From contig NZ_CP150660.1 in the NCBI RefSeq assembly GCF_038023995.1, positions 1,114,501 through 1,178,500 of the forward strand: 64,000 nucleotides of DNA. The letters are read 5' to 3'. The notes beneath the pieces are model-generated. The model saw only the letters and a program-made list of their open reading frames with translations. It had not been told where the DNA came from and did no database searches. The number at the start of each line of letters is the position of its first letter. The stretch's first letter is position 1. Below, in pieces: positions 1-8,308 of the stretch. The stretch comes from Polaribacter atrinae (lineage in GTDB: Bacteria > Bacteroidota > Bacteroidia > Flavobacteriales > Flavobacteriaceae). The position numbers and the translations under genes are program-made.

Positions 1-241
1 TATTGTTTACTGTATAACATTTACATACCAAAAAATGACATAATGAATCTTTCTTTTCGGAAACTACTGATATCGTAACTTTATTACTCACAGAAATAAT
101 CACCTCAATTCTATATTCAATTTTGTTATTTTTAGATTTAGGAATTGTTATTTTAGAGTAAAAACTAGACCCTGTTTCTTTTTTGTAAAGAAAATTAAAG
201 TTATTTTCTAATAAATAAGTTTTAATAAAAGAATCAGACAT
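1..241 (-). CDS. Hypothetical protein, partial (C-terminus beyond left edge)
   Basis: An open frame starts at an ATG complementary to 239-241 and runs leftwards off the window for 80 codons without a stop. It begins MSDSFIKTYLLENNFNFLYK. I do not recognise the family. It is one of very few genes on the minus strand, opposite to the cassette orientation, and it lies just left of the first attC, so it belongs to the preceding cassette. Confidence 0.5.
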   Translation of the reverse strand, partial: MSDSFIKTYLLENNFNFLYKKETGSSFYSKITIPKSKNNKIEYRIEVIISVSNKVTISVVSEKKDSLCHFLVCKCYTVNN

Positions 242-262
242 AACAATTAGAAATTTAACGTT

Positions 263-395
263 TCACAACACCGTATATAATTTATTTTTATCTATAGCTT
301 ATCTAAAAAACTACATCTTAAAACATACTAAGTATTGTATTTATATATTTATGCTAATCCAATACAAAACAAATCATATACAATCAACGTTAGGC
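263..395 (+). repeat. attC-like site 1 (atypical centre)
   Basis: R'' TCACAAC and R' GTTAGGC. The outer stem is GTATAT/ATATAC. The centre lacks the usual GC-rich inner hairpin and is nearly pure A/T, so it is a diverged site. Confidence 0.75.
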
Positions 396-412
396 ACAAT
401 TAGATAACAACT

Positions 413-871
413 ATGGCATCTGCATTTTGGACTTTAGAAGATGGAAGAGGATTCGCAAGACGTTGGTCTGGAATGGCCTATATGTTGGAGCTAATAACAA
501 ATGAATTAAAACACATTGCAGGAGCAGAAGATTTTTACAATTACTTGGAATGGTTTGTTATTAGAGAAGAAAAAGGAGATGAATATAATGGCTTCGGTGG
601 ATTTATTAGAAATGATGAGAACATTATGTTTGACATTGATTTAAGGACATTCACACCAGCTAATAGAGCTTATTTTTGGGGAGCAACTCAAAAAGCATTA
701 ATAAAGTTAATAAAGCAAAAAGACGAAAAAAATGAAGGTATCATTTTCCTCTTGACCACTTTACTTGATATGCATAAGAGAATCAAAAAAGGAGAAGACC
801 CAATGGAATTAAATCATATGAATAATATTGAATCTGAACCGACTGAAAAACTTGGACCAGGTTGGAAATAA
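413..871 (+). CDS. Hypothetical protein, cassette C1 first gene
   Basis: 152 aa, soluble, no signal peptide. It begins MASAFWTLEDGRGFARRWSG and is rich in aromatic residues (FYNYLEWF, ANRAYFWGA). The acidic C-terminus ends GPGWK. I recognise no family; the length and composition resemble immunity-type proteins of polymorphic toxin systems, but that is only an impression. The next gene starts 6 bp downstream, so the two are probably cotranscribed. The ATG lies 17 bp after the cassette boundary. Confidence 0.75.
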   Translation: MASAFWTLEDGRGFARRWSGMAYMLELITNELKHIAGAEDFYNYLEWFVIREEKGDEYNGFGGFIRNDENIMFDIDLRTFTPANRAYFWGATQKALIKLIKQKDEKNEGIIFLLTTLLDMHKRIKKGEDPMELNHMNNIESEPTEKLGPGWK

Positions 872-877
872 AATACT

Positions 878-1543
878 ATGGATAAAGAAATAACATTTTC
901 GGAATTTATAGAACATATATGCAAAAGACCACTAATGTATTGCTTGGGTGGAACTTTCAATGAAGTTTCGGCTTTTATCCAAGGATATTGTTCTGCTAAA
1001 GAAACACCGATTAGCGGAACTGAATTCAATCGATTTGTCTGCTTAAAAAATTCTTTCCCAACGAATTATATTTGGACTTACGTAATTAAAACTTGCTCGA
1101 AAAATGATGAAGACGGAATTTCGAATATAAAAGAAACAATTCTCGAATTTATAGAATTGTCCAACCGAATGAACGAAGAAGAATTATTCCAATTTGCTGT
1201 TGATAATGCAAATACGAAAGAAGGAGAACCAGAAAAAGTTTTTCGGAAATTCGAGAACGCTTTATTAGTAGGTAATAAAAAAATCATTCAATCCTTAATT
1301 TTAGATAACGATAAAGCAGATTTATTATGGAAAGGGAAATATCCAGATTCTGTTACTGAAAAGCTGAATGAATTGTCAGAAAACCAACCAATAAAGAGAA
1401 TTAAGGAATCTGAAAACGGAAAGTCAGTTGAATTAGTTGCTTCAGGTTTCCCATTTACAATTGAACTTATATTAAAAAATAACGAATGGAAAGTTAATGC
1501 GGACAAAATAATAAAATTAAGAACTGAAAATAACTGTGCCTAA
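878..1543 (+). CDS. Hypothetical protein, cassette C1 second gene
   Basis: 221 aa, soluble. The N-terminal part has a KRPLMYCLGG...FIQGY pattern, seen in several hypothetical and immunity-like proteins (RPxMY followed by FxxGY). The C-terminal 90 residues, ending NEWKVNADKIIKLR, look like a small alpha+beta fold of NTF2/DUF4878 type, which is inference. The TAA stop (1541-1543) lies inside the R'' box of attC 2, so the gene fills the cassette to its last base. Confidence 0.75.
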   Translation: MDKEITFSEFIEHICKRPLMYCLGGTFNEVSAFIQGYCSAKETPISGTEFNRFVCLKNSFPTNYIWTYVIKTCSKNDEDGISNIKETILEFIELSNRMNEEELFQFAVDNANTKEGEPEKVFRKFENALLVGNKKIIQSLILDNDKADLLWKGKYPDSVTEKLNELSENQPIKRIKESENGKSVELVASGFPFTIELILKNNEWKVNADKIIKLRTENNCA

Positions 1544-1671
1544 CACCGTGTATAACCAATTGCTTGGTTTGTGTGTACTCGGAAATTCCTAACGGAATTT
1601 CCTATTGGTTCGTTTTCTTTTGTTAACTTAGTTCTCGCCAACGCAACTAGCCATACACAAAACCGTTAGCT
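1538..1671 (+). repeat. attC-like site 2 (class I)
   Basis: R'' GCCTAAC pairs with the R' of site 1 (GTTAGGC). Outer stem GTGTATAACCAATTGC / GCAACTAGCCATACAC, inner hairpin GGAAATTCC/GGAATTTCC. R' is GTTAGCT. Confidence 0.9.
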
Positions 1672-1684
1672 GTTATTTAAGAAA

Positions 1685-1712
1685 AACGCTACAGAATAAA
1701 ATCTATAGCGTT
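1685..1712 (-). terminator. Terminator-like hairpin, minus strand
   Basis: AACGCTA (1685-1691) pairs with TAGCGTT (1706-1712). On the minus strand the stem is followed by a short U-rich run. It sits downstream of the tRNA-like fragment, as a Rho-independent terminator would. Confidence 0.5.
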
Positions 1713-1770
1713 TAATGAGTTTCCTAGCTCTAAACCACTGAGACTTACTTCCCCTATTTTGAAAAATTAG

Positions 1771-1832
1771 TGGAAAAGGTTGGATTCGAACCAACGACCA
1801 GGATGGAATCTTTATAGTATATTGTAATTTCC
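1771..1832 (-). tRNA. tRNA-like remnant (T-arm and 3' acceptor strand only)
   Basis: Read on the minus strand, 1779-1795 form a perfect T-arm: stem GTTGG/CCAAC with loop TTCGAAT. It is followed by TTTTCC, which can pair with GGAAA near 1832. No D-arm or normal anticodon arm fits in the about 62 nt between these ends, so this is most likely a decayed or internally deleted tRNA gene carried on the cassette. A terminator-like hairpin follows it. A functional minimal tRNA is much less likely. Confidence 0.5.
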
Positions 1833-1859
1833 AAATATTTAAATACAAAAGTAGAATAA

Positions 1860-2765
1860 ATGACTGACTTTAAATCTGAATCCTATACAAATTTATTAGA
1901 ATCACATACGAGACTTAATAATTATATAAAAATATCTACAGTATCTGTTGACTATCTTTATAATTCGAAAGAAGATAATAAAGAATTATCAAACCTCATT
2001 AATAGTTTAATTTTAAATTCTGGAGAAAGATGGACACCTAGAGTTATTAAAGAACCAAAAAAGCAATTAGAATTAATAAAAAATGATTTAACAAAATCTG
2101 CAATTGTTTGGGTTTATTCAGCTTTCGATATTTTTTTTAAACAAGTTCAAGGAATTCTTTCAGAACATTTTATAATTAAAGATGACAAATCCCTAAATGA
2201 AGATGATAAGCAACATAAAATATTAGAACTTTACAAAAAACTCAACTGGGATAACAAAGAAATTAAAACATATCTACCTATTCTTAAATTTTATGAATCT
2301 ATAAGACATTGTACTGCTCATAATATGGGAAAACCAAGTTTAAAATTAATTGAACTTTCAAAAAGTAATGACTTTAAAGAAGCTATTACCAATTGGAAAA
2401 CAAAATTTCCTAAAAAGAAAATTTCAGCACCACCAATTATAAAGGATAACATTATAACTCTAAAACCACATCATACAATTATTTATTCAGAAACCTGTAT
2501 TAGAATAGCAAAAGACTTAAACTTGAAAATGTTTAATAAACTAGGTTTAGAATATTTTATAGATAAGACTATTCAAAAACACCTTTTATCTAATAATAAA
2601 CTGACAGATCCAAAATGTCAGAATTTGACTCGATACCTCGTTTACCATTTAAAAAAGGAGATAAATATTTCGATTACCCCATATGAAAATATATTTAAAT
2701 ATTACAACGAAGAACAAATTGAAGATTACAAAAAAAGATATAGTTCAATAAAAAACAACAGCTAA
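1860..2765 (+). CDS. HEPN-like protein with RX4H motif
   Basis: 301 aa, helix-rich, soluble. A helical region (SAIVWVYSAFDIFFKQV) leads to RHCTAHNMG at about residue 149, which fits the R-x4-H signature of HEPN-fold ribonucleases and HEPN-like proteins. HEPN proteins are common in toxin-antitoxin and anti-phage systems; this assignment rests on the motif alone. It is the only + strand gene of cassette C2, about 190 bp after the boundary, behind a tRNA remnant. The stop overlaps R'' of attC 3. Confidence 0.6.
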   Translation: MTDFKSESYTNLLESHTRLNNYIKISTVSVDYLYNSKEDNKELSNLINSLILNSGERWTPRVIKEPKKQLELIKNDLTKSAIVWVYSAFDIFFKQVQGILSEHFIIKDDKSLNEDDKQHKILELYKKLNWDNKEIKTYLPILKFYESIRHCTAHNMGKPSLKLIELSKSNDFKEAITNWKTKFPKKKISAPPIIKDNIITLKPHHTIIYSETCIRIAKDLNLKMFNKLGLEYFIDKTIQKHLLSNNKLTDPKCQNLTRYLVYHLKKEINISITPYENIFKYYNEEQIEDYKKRYSSIKNNS

Positions 2766-2893
2766 CACCGTGTATAATTAATTGCTTGGTTCTGGTCTAC
2801 TCGGAAAATTCCTTCGGAATTTTCTCTGGCTCGTGAATGTTTGCTAAATTAGTTGCTGAAACACGCAACTAACCATACACAAAACCGTTGTAA
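2760..2893 (+). repeat. attC-like site 3 (class Ic)
   Basis: R'' AGCTAAC, R' GTTGTAA. Stem GTGTATAATTAATTGC / GCAACTAACCATACAC, inner hairpin GAAAATTCC TTC GGAATTTTC. Confidence 0.92.
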
Positions 2894-2899
2894 ATAATT

Positions 2900-3496
2900 G
2901 TGAAACAAACATTCGTCATATTATTAAACTTAGCATTTCTGATTTTAGTTGGTTGCAAAACAGCCAAAATATCGGAATTAAATAAGCGCATAAATATTGC
3001 GAACAATTTGAGTATTGAAAAATCACCTTTTCAGTCCGCAAACTCAATGGGAACAGAATTGAAAAAACAACTTCAATTCAGAGATGAATACGCAAATAAG
3101 CTAACAGAATTAAGGACATCTTACCCTAATAAACCAATAATTCTGACTGAAAGTTATATGTTTATCTGTCTTGGTTGCGTAGCTGATTATGTAAGCATCT
3201 TTACAGATGGAATATTATATGAATACACATACGACTCAAGTCTAAAGAAATACAAAGAAAAATCAAAACAAGTCTCAGTTGAGGACTTAGTTTTCGAAGG
3301 AGGAGCCCAAGATGATATTAAAGAAATTTATGAATCTGTGGTTGCGAATGAAAATTGGAATAAGAATCCAAAAAAATATGGAGACGAAAACTGTTTTGAC
3401 GGAAGTCAAACTTTTTATACAGTTTACAAAACCGACAATCAGATTGAAAGTATGTATATGAGATGTTGGACACCAACTGATTTTAGGAATGAATAA
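2900..3496 (+). CDS. Hypothetical lipoprotein
   Basis: 198 aa with a GTG start 6 bp after the R' box. The N-terminus MKQTFVILLNLAFLILVGC has a hydrophobic core and an LVGC lipobox, so it is probably exported and lipid-anchored. The mature part contains several Cys residues (FICLGCVADY, ENCFDG, MRCWTP). I recognise no family. Confidence 0.75.
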   Translation: MKQTFVILLNLAFLILVGCKTAKISELNKRINIANNLSIEKSPFQSANSMGTELKKQLQFRDEYANKLTELRTSYPNKPIILTESYMFICLGCVADYVSIFTDGILYEYTYDSSLKKYKEKSKQVSVEDLVFEGGAQDDIKEIYESVVANENWNKNPKKYGDENCFDGSQTFYTVYKTDNQIESMYMRCWTPTDFRNE

Positions 3497-3506
3497 AAAC
3501 AACTAT

Positions 3507-3639
3507 TTACAACAATGTATAACCGCAATTACGGCGGATTCGACTACGTCCGAATCCACTCGGAATTGCTAAAGTCTGTGCCAAACCGAAAATTAACGCA
3601 TATTAACCCGTAACTGACGGTTATACGAGACCGTTGTAG
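3507..3639 (+). repeat. attC-like site 4 (atypical)
   Basis: R'' TTACAAC, R' GTTGTAG. The stem is AATGTATAACCG / CGGTTATACGAG-like and the centre is GC-richer (GGCGGATTCG...CGAATCCACTCGG). It belongs to neither main class. Confidence 0.8.
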
Positions 3640-3673
3640 CAAATTAACACGAAATCGTAAAAAACGAAAAATT

Positions 3674-4141
3674 ATGAAAATTATGAAAATTATGAAAAAA
3701 TTACTATTAATTATTGGAATCATTACTATCTGCTCTTGTTCCTCAAGTGATGAGGAAACTAAAGTTGAATTAGAAGTTAATTTAAATCCACCAGAATGGA
3801 TAATCGGAACTTGGATATCTCAAGATGTTGGAAGTAATGATTTTGGCTGGAAATTTGAAACTAATAATGCTATTCAGATTGTAGAAGGAGGTGATAATGG
3901 GTGGAATCTTAAAGAAACAGCAACAGGAATATTAAATGGATATGATGATTTAACTAATCAAAATCAAGTAATTGTTGAAGACATAACGAATGACTCATAT
4001 TCTGTAAAAGTTACATTTTATGATACAAGACCAAGTATGATTACATATTTCACTTATAAATTTGTGAAAATCTCTGATACTGAAATACAATGGGTTACTG
4101 CACCAACATCAATAAATCCATTAACAATGACTAAACAATAA
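3674..4141 (+). CDS. Hypothetical lipoprotein, lipocalin-like
   Basis: 155 aa. The signal MKKLLLIIGIITICSC ends in a lipobox followed by SSSDEE, a Bacteroidota-type acidic export signal region. PPEWIIGTWISQD and beta-strand-rich sequence resemble lipocalin-like domain lipoproteins. The 5' end holds three tandem 9-bp units (ATGAAAATT, ATGAAAATT, ATGAAAAAA), so starts at 3674, 3683 or 3692 are all possible; 3692 gives the cleanest signal peptide. Confidence 0.7.
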   Translation: MKIMKIMKKLLLIIGIITICSCSSSDEETKVELEVNLNPPEWIIGTWISQDVGSNDFGWKFETNNAIQIVEGGDNGWNLKETATGILNGYDDLTNQNQVIVEDITNDSYSVKVTFYDTRPSMITYFTYKFVKISDTEIQWVTAPTSINPLTMTKQ

Positions 4142-4609
4142 TTGATTTTGAAAAAAGATTACTCTAAAAGAACTGAATTAGAAAAAATTAAAACGAATTG
4201 GAATAAGGTCAAAGGACTTTATGAAAGAAAGGAATGGTCAACTGCAATATTGCGTGCTTCAACAACAGTTGAATTAAGTGCAAACTTTGTCATCAGAAAA
4301 GAATTGGAAGAAAAACAAAATATCGATGAGGATTTTGTATCTCATTTATTATTATGGGCAAATGGAATTCGTGGTAAATTTGACAAACTTTTGATTCCTA
4401 TATTTAAAAATTCTGATTTTAAAAAAGAGTTGAAAAAATTGAATAAAAAAGTTCAAGATATAAATAAGGAAAGAAATACAATTGCTCATAGTGGACAATT
4501 TAAAAAAAAACCAACAGCTCAAAAAATCGTAAAAGAAAGTAAATTAGTAATTGAAACTTTAATTAAAGAATACGAACAAGATTTTGAATTAAAAATAATA
4601 GAAAAATAA
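4142..4609 (+). CDS. HEPN-like protein with RX4H motif
   Basis: 155 aa, soluble and helical. TTG start immediately follows the upstream TAA, suggesting translational coupling. LRASTTVELSANFVIRKEL is followed by KERNTIAHSGQF, where R-NTIA-H fits the HEPN R-x4-H motif. Short HEPN proteins of this kind are often toxin-like RNases or partners of nucleotidyltransferases; no such partner is present here. Pairing with a lipoprotein gene is unexplained. Confidence 0.6.
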   Translation: MILKKDYSKRTELEKIKTNWNKVKGLYERKEWSTAILRASTTVELSANFVIRKELEEKQNIDEDFVSHLLLWANGIRGKFDKLLIPIFKNSDFKKELKKLNKKVQDINKERNTIAHSGQFKKKPTAQKIVKESKLVIETLIKEYEQDFELKIIEK

Positions 4610-4613
4610 CTTG

Positions 4614-4746
4614 CTACAACACCGTGTATAATTAATTGCTTGGTTTTAGCCAATTTACGAAAGTCCTCGCGGACTTTCTATCTGTGTTTTATTTACTAAC
4701 TTTAGTGCTTAAAACACGCAACTAATCATACACAACAACGTTAGCA
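4614..4746 (+). repeat. attC-like site 5 (class Ic)
   Basis: R'' CTACAAC (preceded by G, matching GTTGTAGC), R' GTTAGCA. Inner hairpin GAAAGTCC TCGC GGACTTTC. Confidence 0.92.
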
Positions 4747-5160
4747 AAAACTCGGGTGAATCGCCTCAGAAAGACATAAGTTATTTAAATATGCTTTTCG
4801 CTTCAAAGTTGTGCGAATAAAAAGTGTGAATGAAAATGTTTGAATTTAGAACAGAAAAAAAAGAATTTTAAAAATTTTTGTGCCCGTAACCGCCCAGAAA
4901 ATTCTGAAAGAATTTTAGCTAGTTTGTGGAATTATAAAGCGTTGAATTTACTCTGGCGGAATGAAATATCTGGAAACTTACTCTTTCGGAATTCAAAAAA
5001 ATGAATGAGCAAGTTTGTGGGAATTTAGCTTGTTTGCGGAATTAACAAAATACCGAAAAACAGAATGTTGGAATTTCAATCAAAAGGAGAATTTTTAAGC
5101 TGAAAAAGAAGAGAATATAAGCTGGAGATAAAATTGAAAGAAAAAATTAAATCACGCTTT
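4747..5160 (+). other. Non-coding cassette C5
   Basis: No credible open frame on either strand. The sequence carries repeated short motifs such as TTGTGGAATT, GGCGGAATG, TTCGGAATT and TTGCGGAATTAA, like the other gene-less cassettes. I see no promoter or stable hairpin with confidence. Confidence 0.7.
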
Positions 5161-5295
5161 TGCTAACACCGTGTATAAAAAATTGCTAATTTAGTGCTTA
5201 ACCAAAGTTAGTTGCACTTTTGCCAACTTCTGAATTTCCTACGGAAATTCCTCGCTGACAAAAACGCAACTTTCCATACACATAAACCGTTGGAC
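5161..5295 (+). repeat. attC-like site 6 (class II)
   Basis: R'' TGCTAAC, R' GTTGGAC. Stem GTGTATAAAAAATTGC / GCAACTTTCCATACAC. Box GCTAATTTAGTGCTTAA on the left arm, hairpin GAATTTCC/GGAAATTC on the right. Confidence 0.92.
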
Positions 5296-5321
5296 TTCAT
5301 TTCTCAATCTAACTCAAAAAA

Positions 5322-6113
5322 ATGAAAAAGAAGATAATAATTACATTTTTTTTAATTTTAATTATTCTAGCTGGAATCTTTAGTTGGAAATATTTGAATT
5401 GGAAAAAAAAACTATATGAACAACCTGCTTCTTTAGATTTATTTATAGCTCAATCATTCTTTGAAAAAGATGAAGAAAGACCTTGGGCTGAATTTTGGGA
5501 TAACAGTTGGAATAAAGTTACAAATGAAAATGAAAGAACAATTGAATGGATTTCAAATTCAAAAGATTTTGAAAAAATAGATTCAATATATCTTGGTTTT
5601 AAAAATACCACGAATGAAAAATTCTATTATGTAACTTGGGGTGAACCAAATTCGAGAATTAGAATTAGTTATAAAATCTTCAAAAACGGAAAAATTGATT
5701 CTATTCCTTTTGAAGGTTTTGGTTGTGGAACTGGAATTTATATTACTCCTTTAGAAAAAGGAGAAGTTGCAGGTGGAAAATTTTTGAATCCAATTTTATA
5801 TAATCCTTATTCAGGTTATCCATTACCAGTGAAAAATGAAATATTTCCAAAATTATTTAAAGAAATATATGGAGATTCAATTGCTATAAAATTTGAACAA
5901 GCAACTTATAGTTTACCTTGGAATAAAATTCCGTCACAAATGATTGAATCAAAAGAAATCATTATTTCAACAGAAAAAGTTATTGAAAATTGGAAAAAAT
6001 CAGAATTAAAATTAAGTAAGGAATTTGATAAAGAATATGAAAACAGTTACTATTTCAAAGAAAATGGAATTTACAAATTAAGTTCTTTATTTGAAAAAAA
6101 ACAGGAAAAATAA
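5322..6113 (+). CDS. Hypothetical single-pass membrane protein
   Basis: 263 aa. One N-terminal membrane segment (IIITFFLILIILAGIFSW) is followed by a soluble part rich in Trp and Tyr (RPWAEFWDNSWNKV, FGCGTGIYITP). This looks like an anchored extracytoplasmic protein. Family not recognised. Sole gene of cassette C6. Confidence 0.75.
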   Translation: MKKKIIITFFLILIILAGIFSWKYLNWKKKLYEQPASLDLFIAQSFFEKDEERPWAEFWDNSWNKVTNENERTIEWISNSKDFEKIDSIYLGFKNTTNEKFYYVTWGEPNSRIRISYKIFKNGKIDSIPFEGFGCGTGIYITPLEKGEVAGGKFLNPILYNPYSGYPLPVKNEIFPKLFKEIYGDSIAIKFEQATYSLPWNKIPSQMIESKEIIISTEKVIENWKKSELKLSKEFDKEYENSYYFKENGIYKLSSLFEKKQEK

Positions 6114-6121
6114 AAACGAAA

Positions 6122-6255
6122 GCCCAACATCTTGTATAATTTATTGCTAATTAATCGCTTACTTACGAAAATCCTCTCGGATTTTCTTGGTTTGTGTTTT
6201 ATTTATTAACTTTATTGCTTAAACACGCAACAAACCATACAAAAACACGTTGGCA
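6122..6255 (+). repeat. attC-like site 7 (class I, TTGTAT stem)
   Basis: R'' GCCCAAC has one mismatch to the opening GTTGGAC. R' GTTGGCA. The outer stem is TTGTAT/ATACAA where other sites have GTGTAT/ATACAC, a compensated base pair. Inner hairpin GAAAATCC TCTC GGATTTTC. Confidence 0.9.
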
Positions 6256-6260
6256 TTCAT

Positions 6261-7012
6261 ATGAAACCACATTCCAAAAGAAAATTTGTAGGTAATATAA
6301 AAGTTGATTTTTCATTCGGCGAATTGGACGAAAAGAATGAATATGGAAAAAAATCTTCTGAAATTGATTTTGAGGAATACCCAAAAGTCTTTATGCAATT
6401 GGAAGATAAAACCATAATCCAAGGTTTTGTTCATCTGATTAATGGAAAACCATTTATGATTCCTGAACCAGAGCCTTCAATTCTCTATTTTACAAACGCT
6501 GAAGACAAGTTAAACGAATTGTTGAAAATTCAATCCACCCTTCTTGAATCAAATTTGACTACAAATAATTACAGTGATTTATCTCACGCTTTTTATGATT
6601 TTTTTCAATTATCATCGGATTACATAATTAATCTGTTTACATCAATTGAGGCTTATAACAATAGTCTAATCACTGACAATTTCTCAATTAAAATTAAAGG
6701 AAAATATTATGACAAAGCACGAACACAAAGGTCAATGGACTTCTTAAACAAGATAAAAAGGCTATTCCACAAATTATGAATAAATCATTTTTAAAGGAAA
6801 ACCCAACTGAATACGAATTCTTATTAGAAATAAAACATTTACGAGACAATGTCGTTCATACAAAAAATATGCAAAGTGGATTTCCTGCTTCATATCGTGA
6901 ATTATATAAAAGTTATCTGAATTTTGATTTTAAAAAATCATATGAAATCTCAAAACATTATTTCAACTTCTATAGAGAGAATTGGATTGAAAACTGTAAT
7001 TGTGGAAGATAA
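6261..7012 (+). pseudogene. HEPN-like protein split by a -1 frameshift
   Basis: Two overlapping frames, 6261-6779 (172 aa) and 6776-7012 (78 aa), read as one protein if the ribosome or the DNA shifts -1 at the A-tract 6755-6759. The joined sequence then runs FLNKIKKAIPQIMNKSF. The second part has LRDNVVHTK, an R-x4-H motif typical of HEPN-like proteins. The first part is soluble with a conserved-looking MIPEPEPSILYF segment. It could be a decayed gene, a sequencing error or a slippage-dependent product. If separate genes are real, the second starts with ATGA overlap. Confidence 0.65.
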
Positions 7013-7020
7013 ATACGAAA

Positions 7021-7154
7021 TGCCAACACCGTATATAATTTATTGCTGGCTTCTTGCCTACTTACGAAAGTCCTCGCGGACTTTCTTTGTCCGTAATTAT
7101 TTACTAAATTAGTTGCTTGAAACACGCAACAAACCATATACAAACCCGTTGCCC
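7021..7154 (+). repeat. attC-like site 8 (class Ia)
   Basis: R'' TGCCAAC, R' GTTGCCC. Stem GTATATAATTTATTGC / GCAACAAACCATATAC, inner hairpin GAAAGTCC TCGC GGACTTTC. Confidence 0.93.
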
Positions 7155-7159
7155 ACAAT

Positions 7160-8140
7160 ATGAAAAAAACTTTGAGAACTACATTTACACTTGGAATTTT
7201 ATTAATTGGAATTACTGTTTTTGGACAAGATTTCGGATTTGATATTCATAATATTTCGCTGAATGAATATGTCCAAATGGAAGAAAATTTAAAAAGTAAA
7301 AGAATCCCAACAACTTCAAATCACGTTTCATTTAGTGGAGATGCTCAACCGATTAAATACAAAAGAACTGAAAAGAAAATAGCGGACTTAATAACTTACT
7401 ATTACTTTAAAGAAAAAGACTCAACAATGAGTTCTGTGCTTTACGAATGGGATGTTTCTAACTTTGTAAAGAAAGATAACAATCAAAAACCTAAAAAATA
7501 TCAAAAAGCATTTATTTCAAAATATAAAGGTCTTAAAGAAAAAATTTCATCCGAATTTGGAGAACCAAAAACAAAGAGAAATTATTCTAATATTAGTCGA
7601 TTAGATTCCATAAATACGTTTGTAGAAAGTTCAACTTGGAAACCGAATGATAGTACAGAAATTGAAATGTATGCAACTATTTCTAACTATTACGAAAAAA
7701 GAGGTGCAAGCACAATAAATCCAGTTCATCGAATAAGACTTTACGTAAGAAATCAAGCTAACGAAAAGGAAAAAGAAATTCCAAAACTTGACGAGAAAAA
7801 GTTGGCTGAATTGGAAAAAATAAAGACTGACTTTTTTACCGCTTTAAAAGAAAAAGATATATCAAAATCAAAAGAATTTTTATCGGACTTAATACTTGAA
7901 AAAGTTACTGACGAGCAATTAAATCTATTAATCGACAACATAGATTTTGAGAGAAAAACTGAATTAATTCACAGCGGAATCCAAATGGGACTTAATGGCA
8001 GTATGTTTACATTACTTCAGTATAAATATTCAGATGACAGTTCAAGTCCGCCAAATGAAATGATTAAACTGATTTTTGACGACAAAGATAAAGTTGTAGG
8101 AATTCAGCCGATTAAAATGCAAGGGAAAATTAAGGAATAA
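7160..8140 (+). CDS. Hypothetical secreted protein with DUF3887/NTF2-like C-terminus
   Basis: 326 aa. A signal peptide (TTFTLGILLIGITVFGQ) predicts export. The middle is unassigned. The C-terminal about 110 residues (TDFFTALKEKDISKSKEFLSD onwards) resemble DUF3887/NTF2-like domains that follow secreted proteins, which is inference. The ATG is only 5 bp after R', so there is almost no cassette-borne leader. Confidence 0.7.
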   Translation: MKKTLRTTFTLGILLIGITVFGQDFGFDIHNISLNEYVQMEENLKSKRIPTTSNHVSFSGDAQPIKYKRTEKKIADLITYYYFKEKDSTMSSVLYEWDVSNFVKKDNNQKPKKYQKAFISKYKGLKEKISSEFGEPKTKRNYSNISRLDSINTFVESSTWKPNDSTEIEMYATISNYYEKRGASTINPVHRIRLYVRNQANEKEKEIPKLDEKKLAELEKIKTDFFTALKEKDISKSKEFLSDLILEKVTDEQLNLLIDNIDFERKTELIHSGIQMGLNGSMFTLLQYKYSDDSSSPPNEMIKLIFDDKDKVVGIQPIKMQGKIKE

Positions 8141-8148
8141 AATACTGT

Positions 8149-8282
8149 GGGCAACAACGTATATAATTTATAGCTTGGTCTGTTCTTACTCACGAAAAGC
8201 CTCTCGGCTTTTCTATTTTCGGTATTTATTTGCTAAATTACAGGCAGAAACACGCTACAAATCATATACAAGACCGTTAGCT
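8149..8282 (+). repeat. attC-like site 9 (class I, TAGC/GCTA variant)
   Basis: R'' GGGCAAC, R' GTTAGCT. The stem reads TTTATAGC / GCTACAAA instead of TTTATTGC / GCAACAAA, and the hairpin is GAAAAGCC TCTC GGCTTTTC. Both changes are compensated. Confidence 0.92.
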
Positions 8283-8308
8283 AATATTAAAAAAATGAAA
8301 CAGAAAAT

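Noticed and set aside
1..400. An attI site or integrase gene at the left edge.
   Set aside because: The partial minus-strand frame (MSDSFIKTYLLENN...) has no tyrosine-recombinase motifs in the visible 80 residues, and site 1 looks like a diverged attC.
814..1506. Several minus-strand frames of 69-72 codons across 814-1506.
   Set aside because: They lie antisense to well-formed + strand genes in AT-rich DNA and are Ser/Phe-rich, the usual composition of shadow frames.
7021..7154. Inner hairpins of the attC sites (GAAAGTCC TCGC GGACTTTC) as Rho-independent terminators of each gene.
   Set aside because: No consistent U-tract follows, and the hairpin lies in the middle of a larger conserved fold with paired outer arms. 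A secondary effect on transcription is possible.
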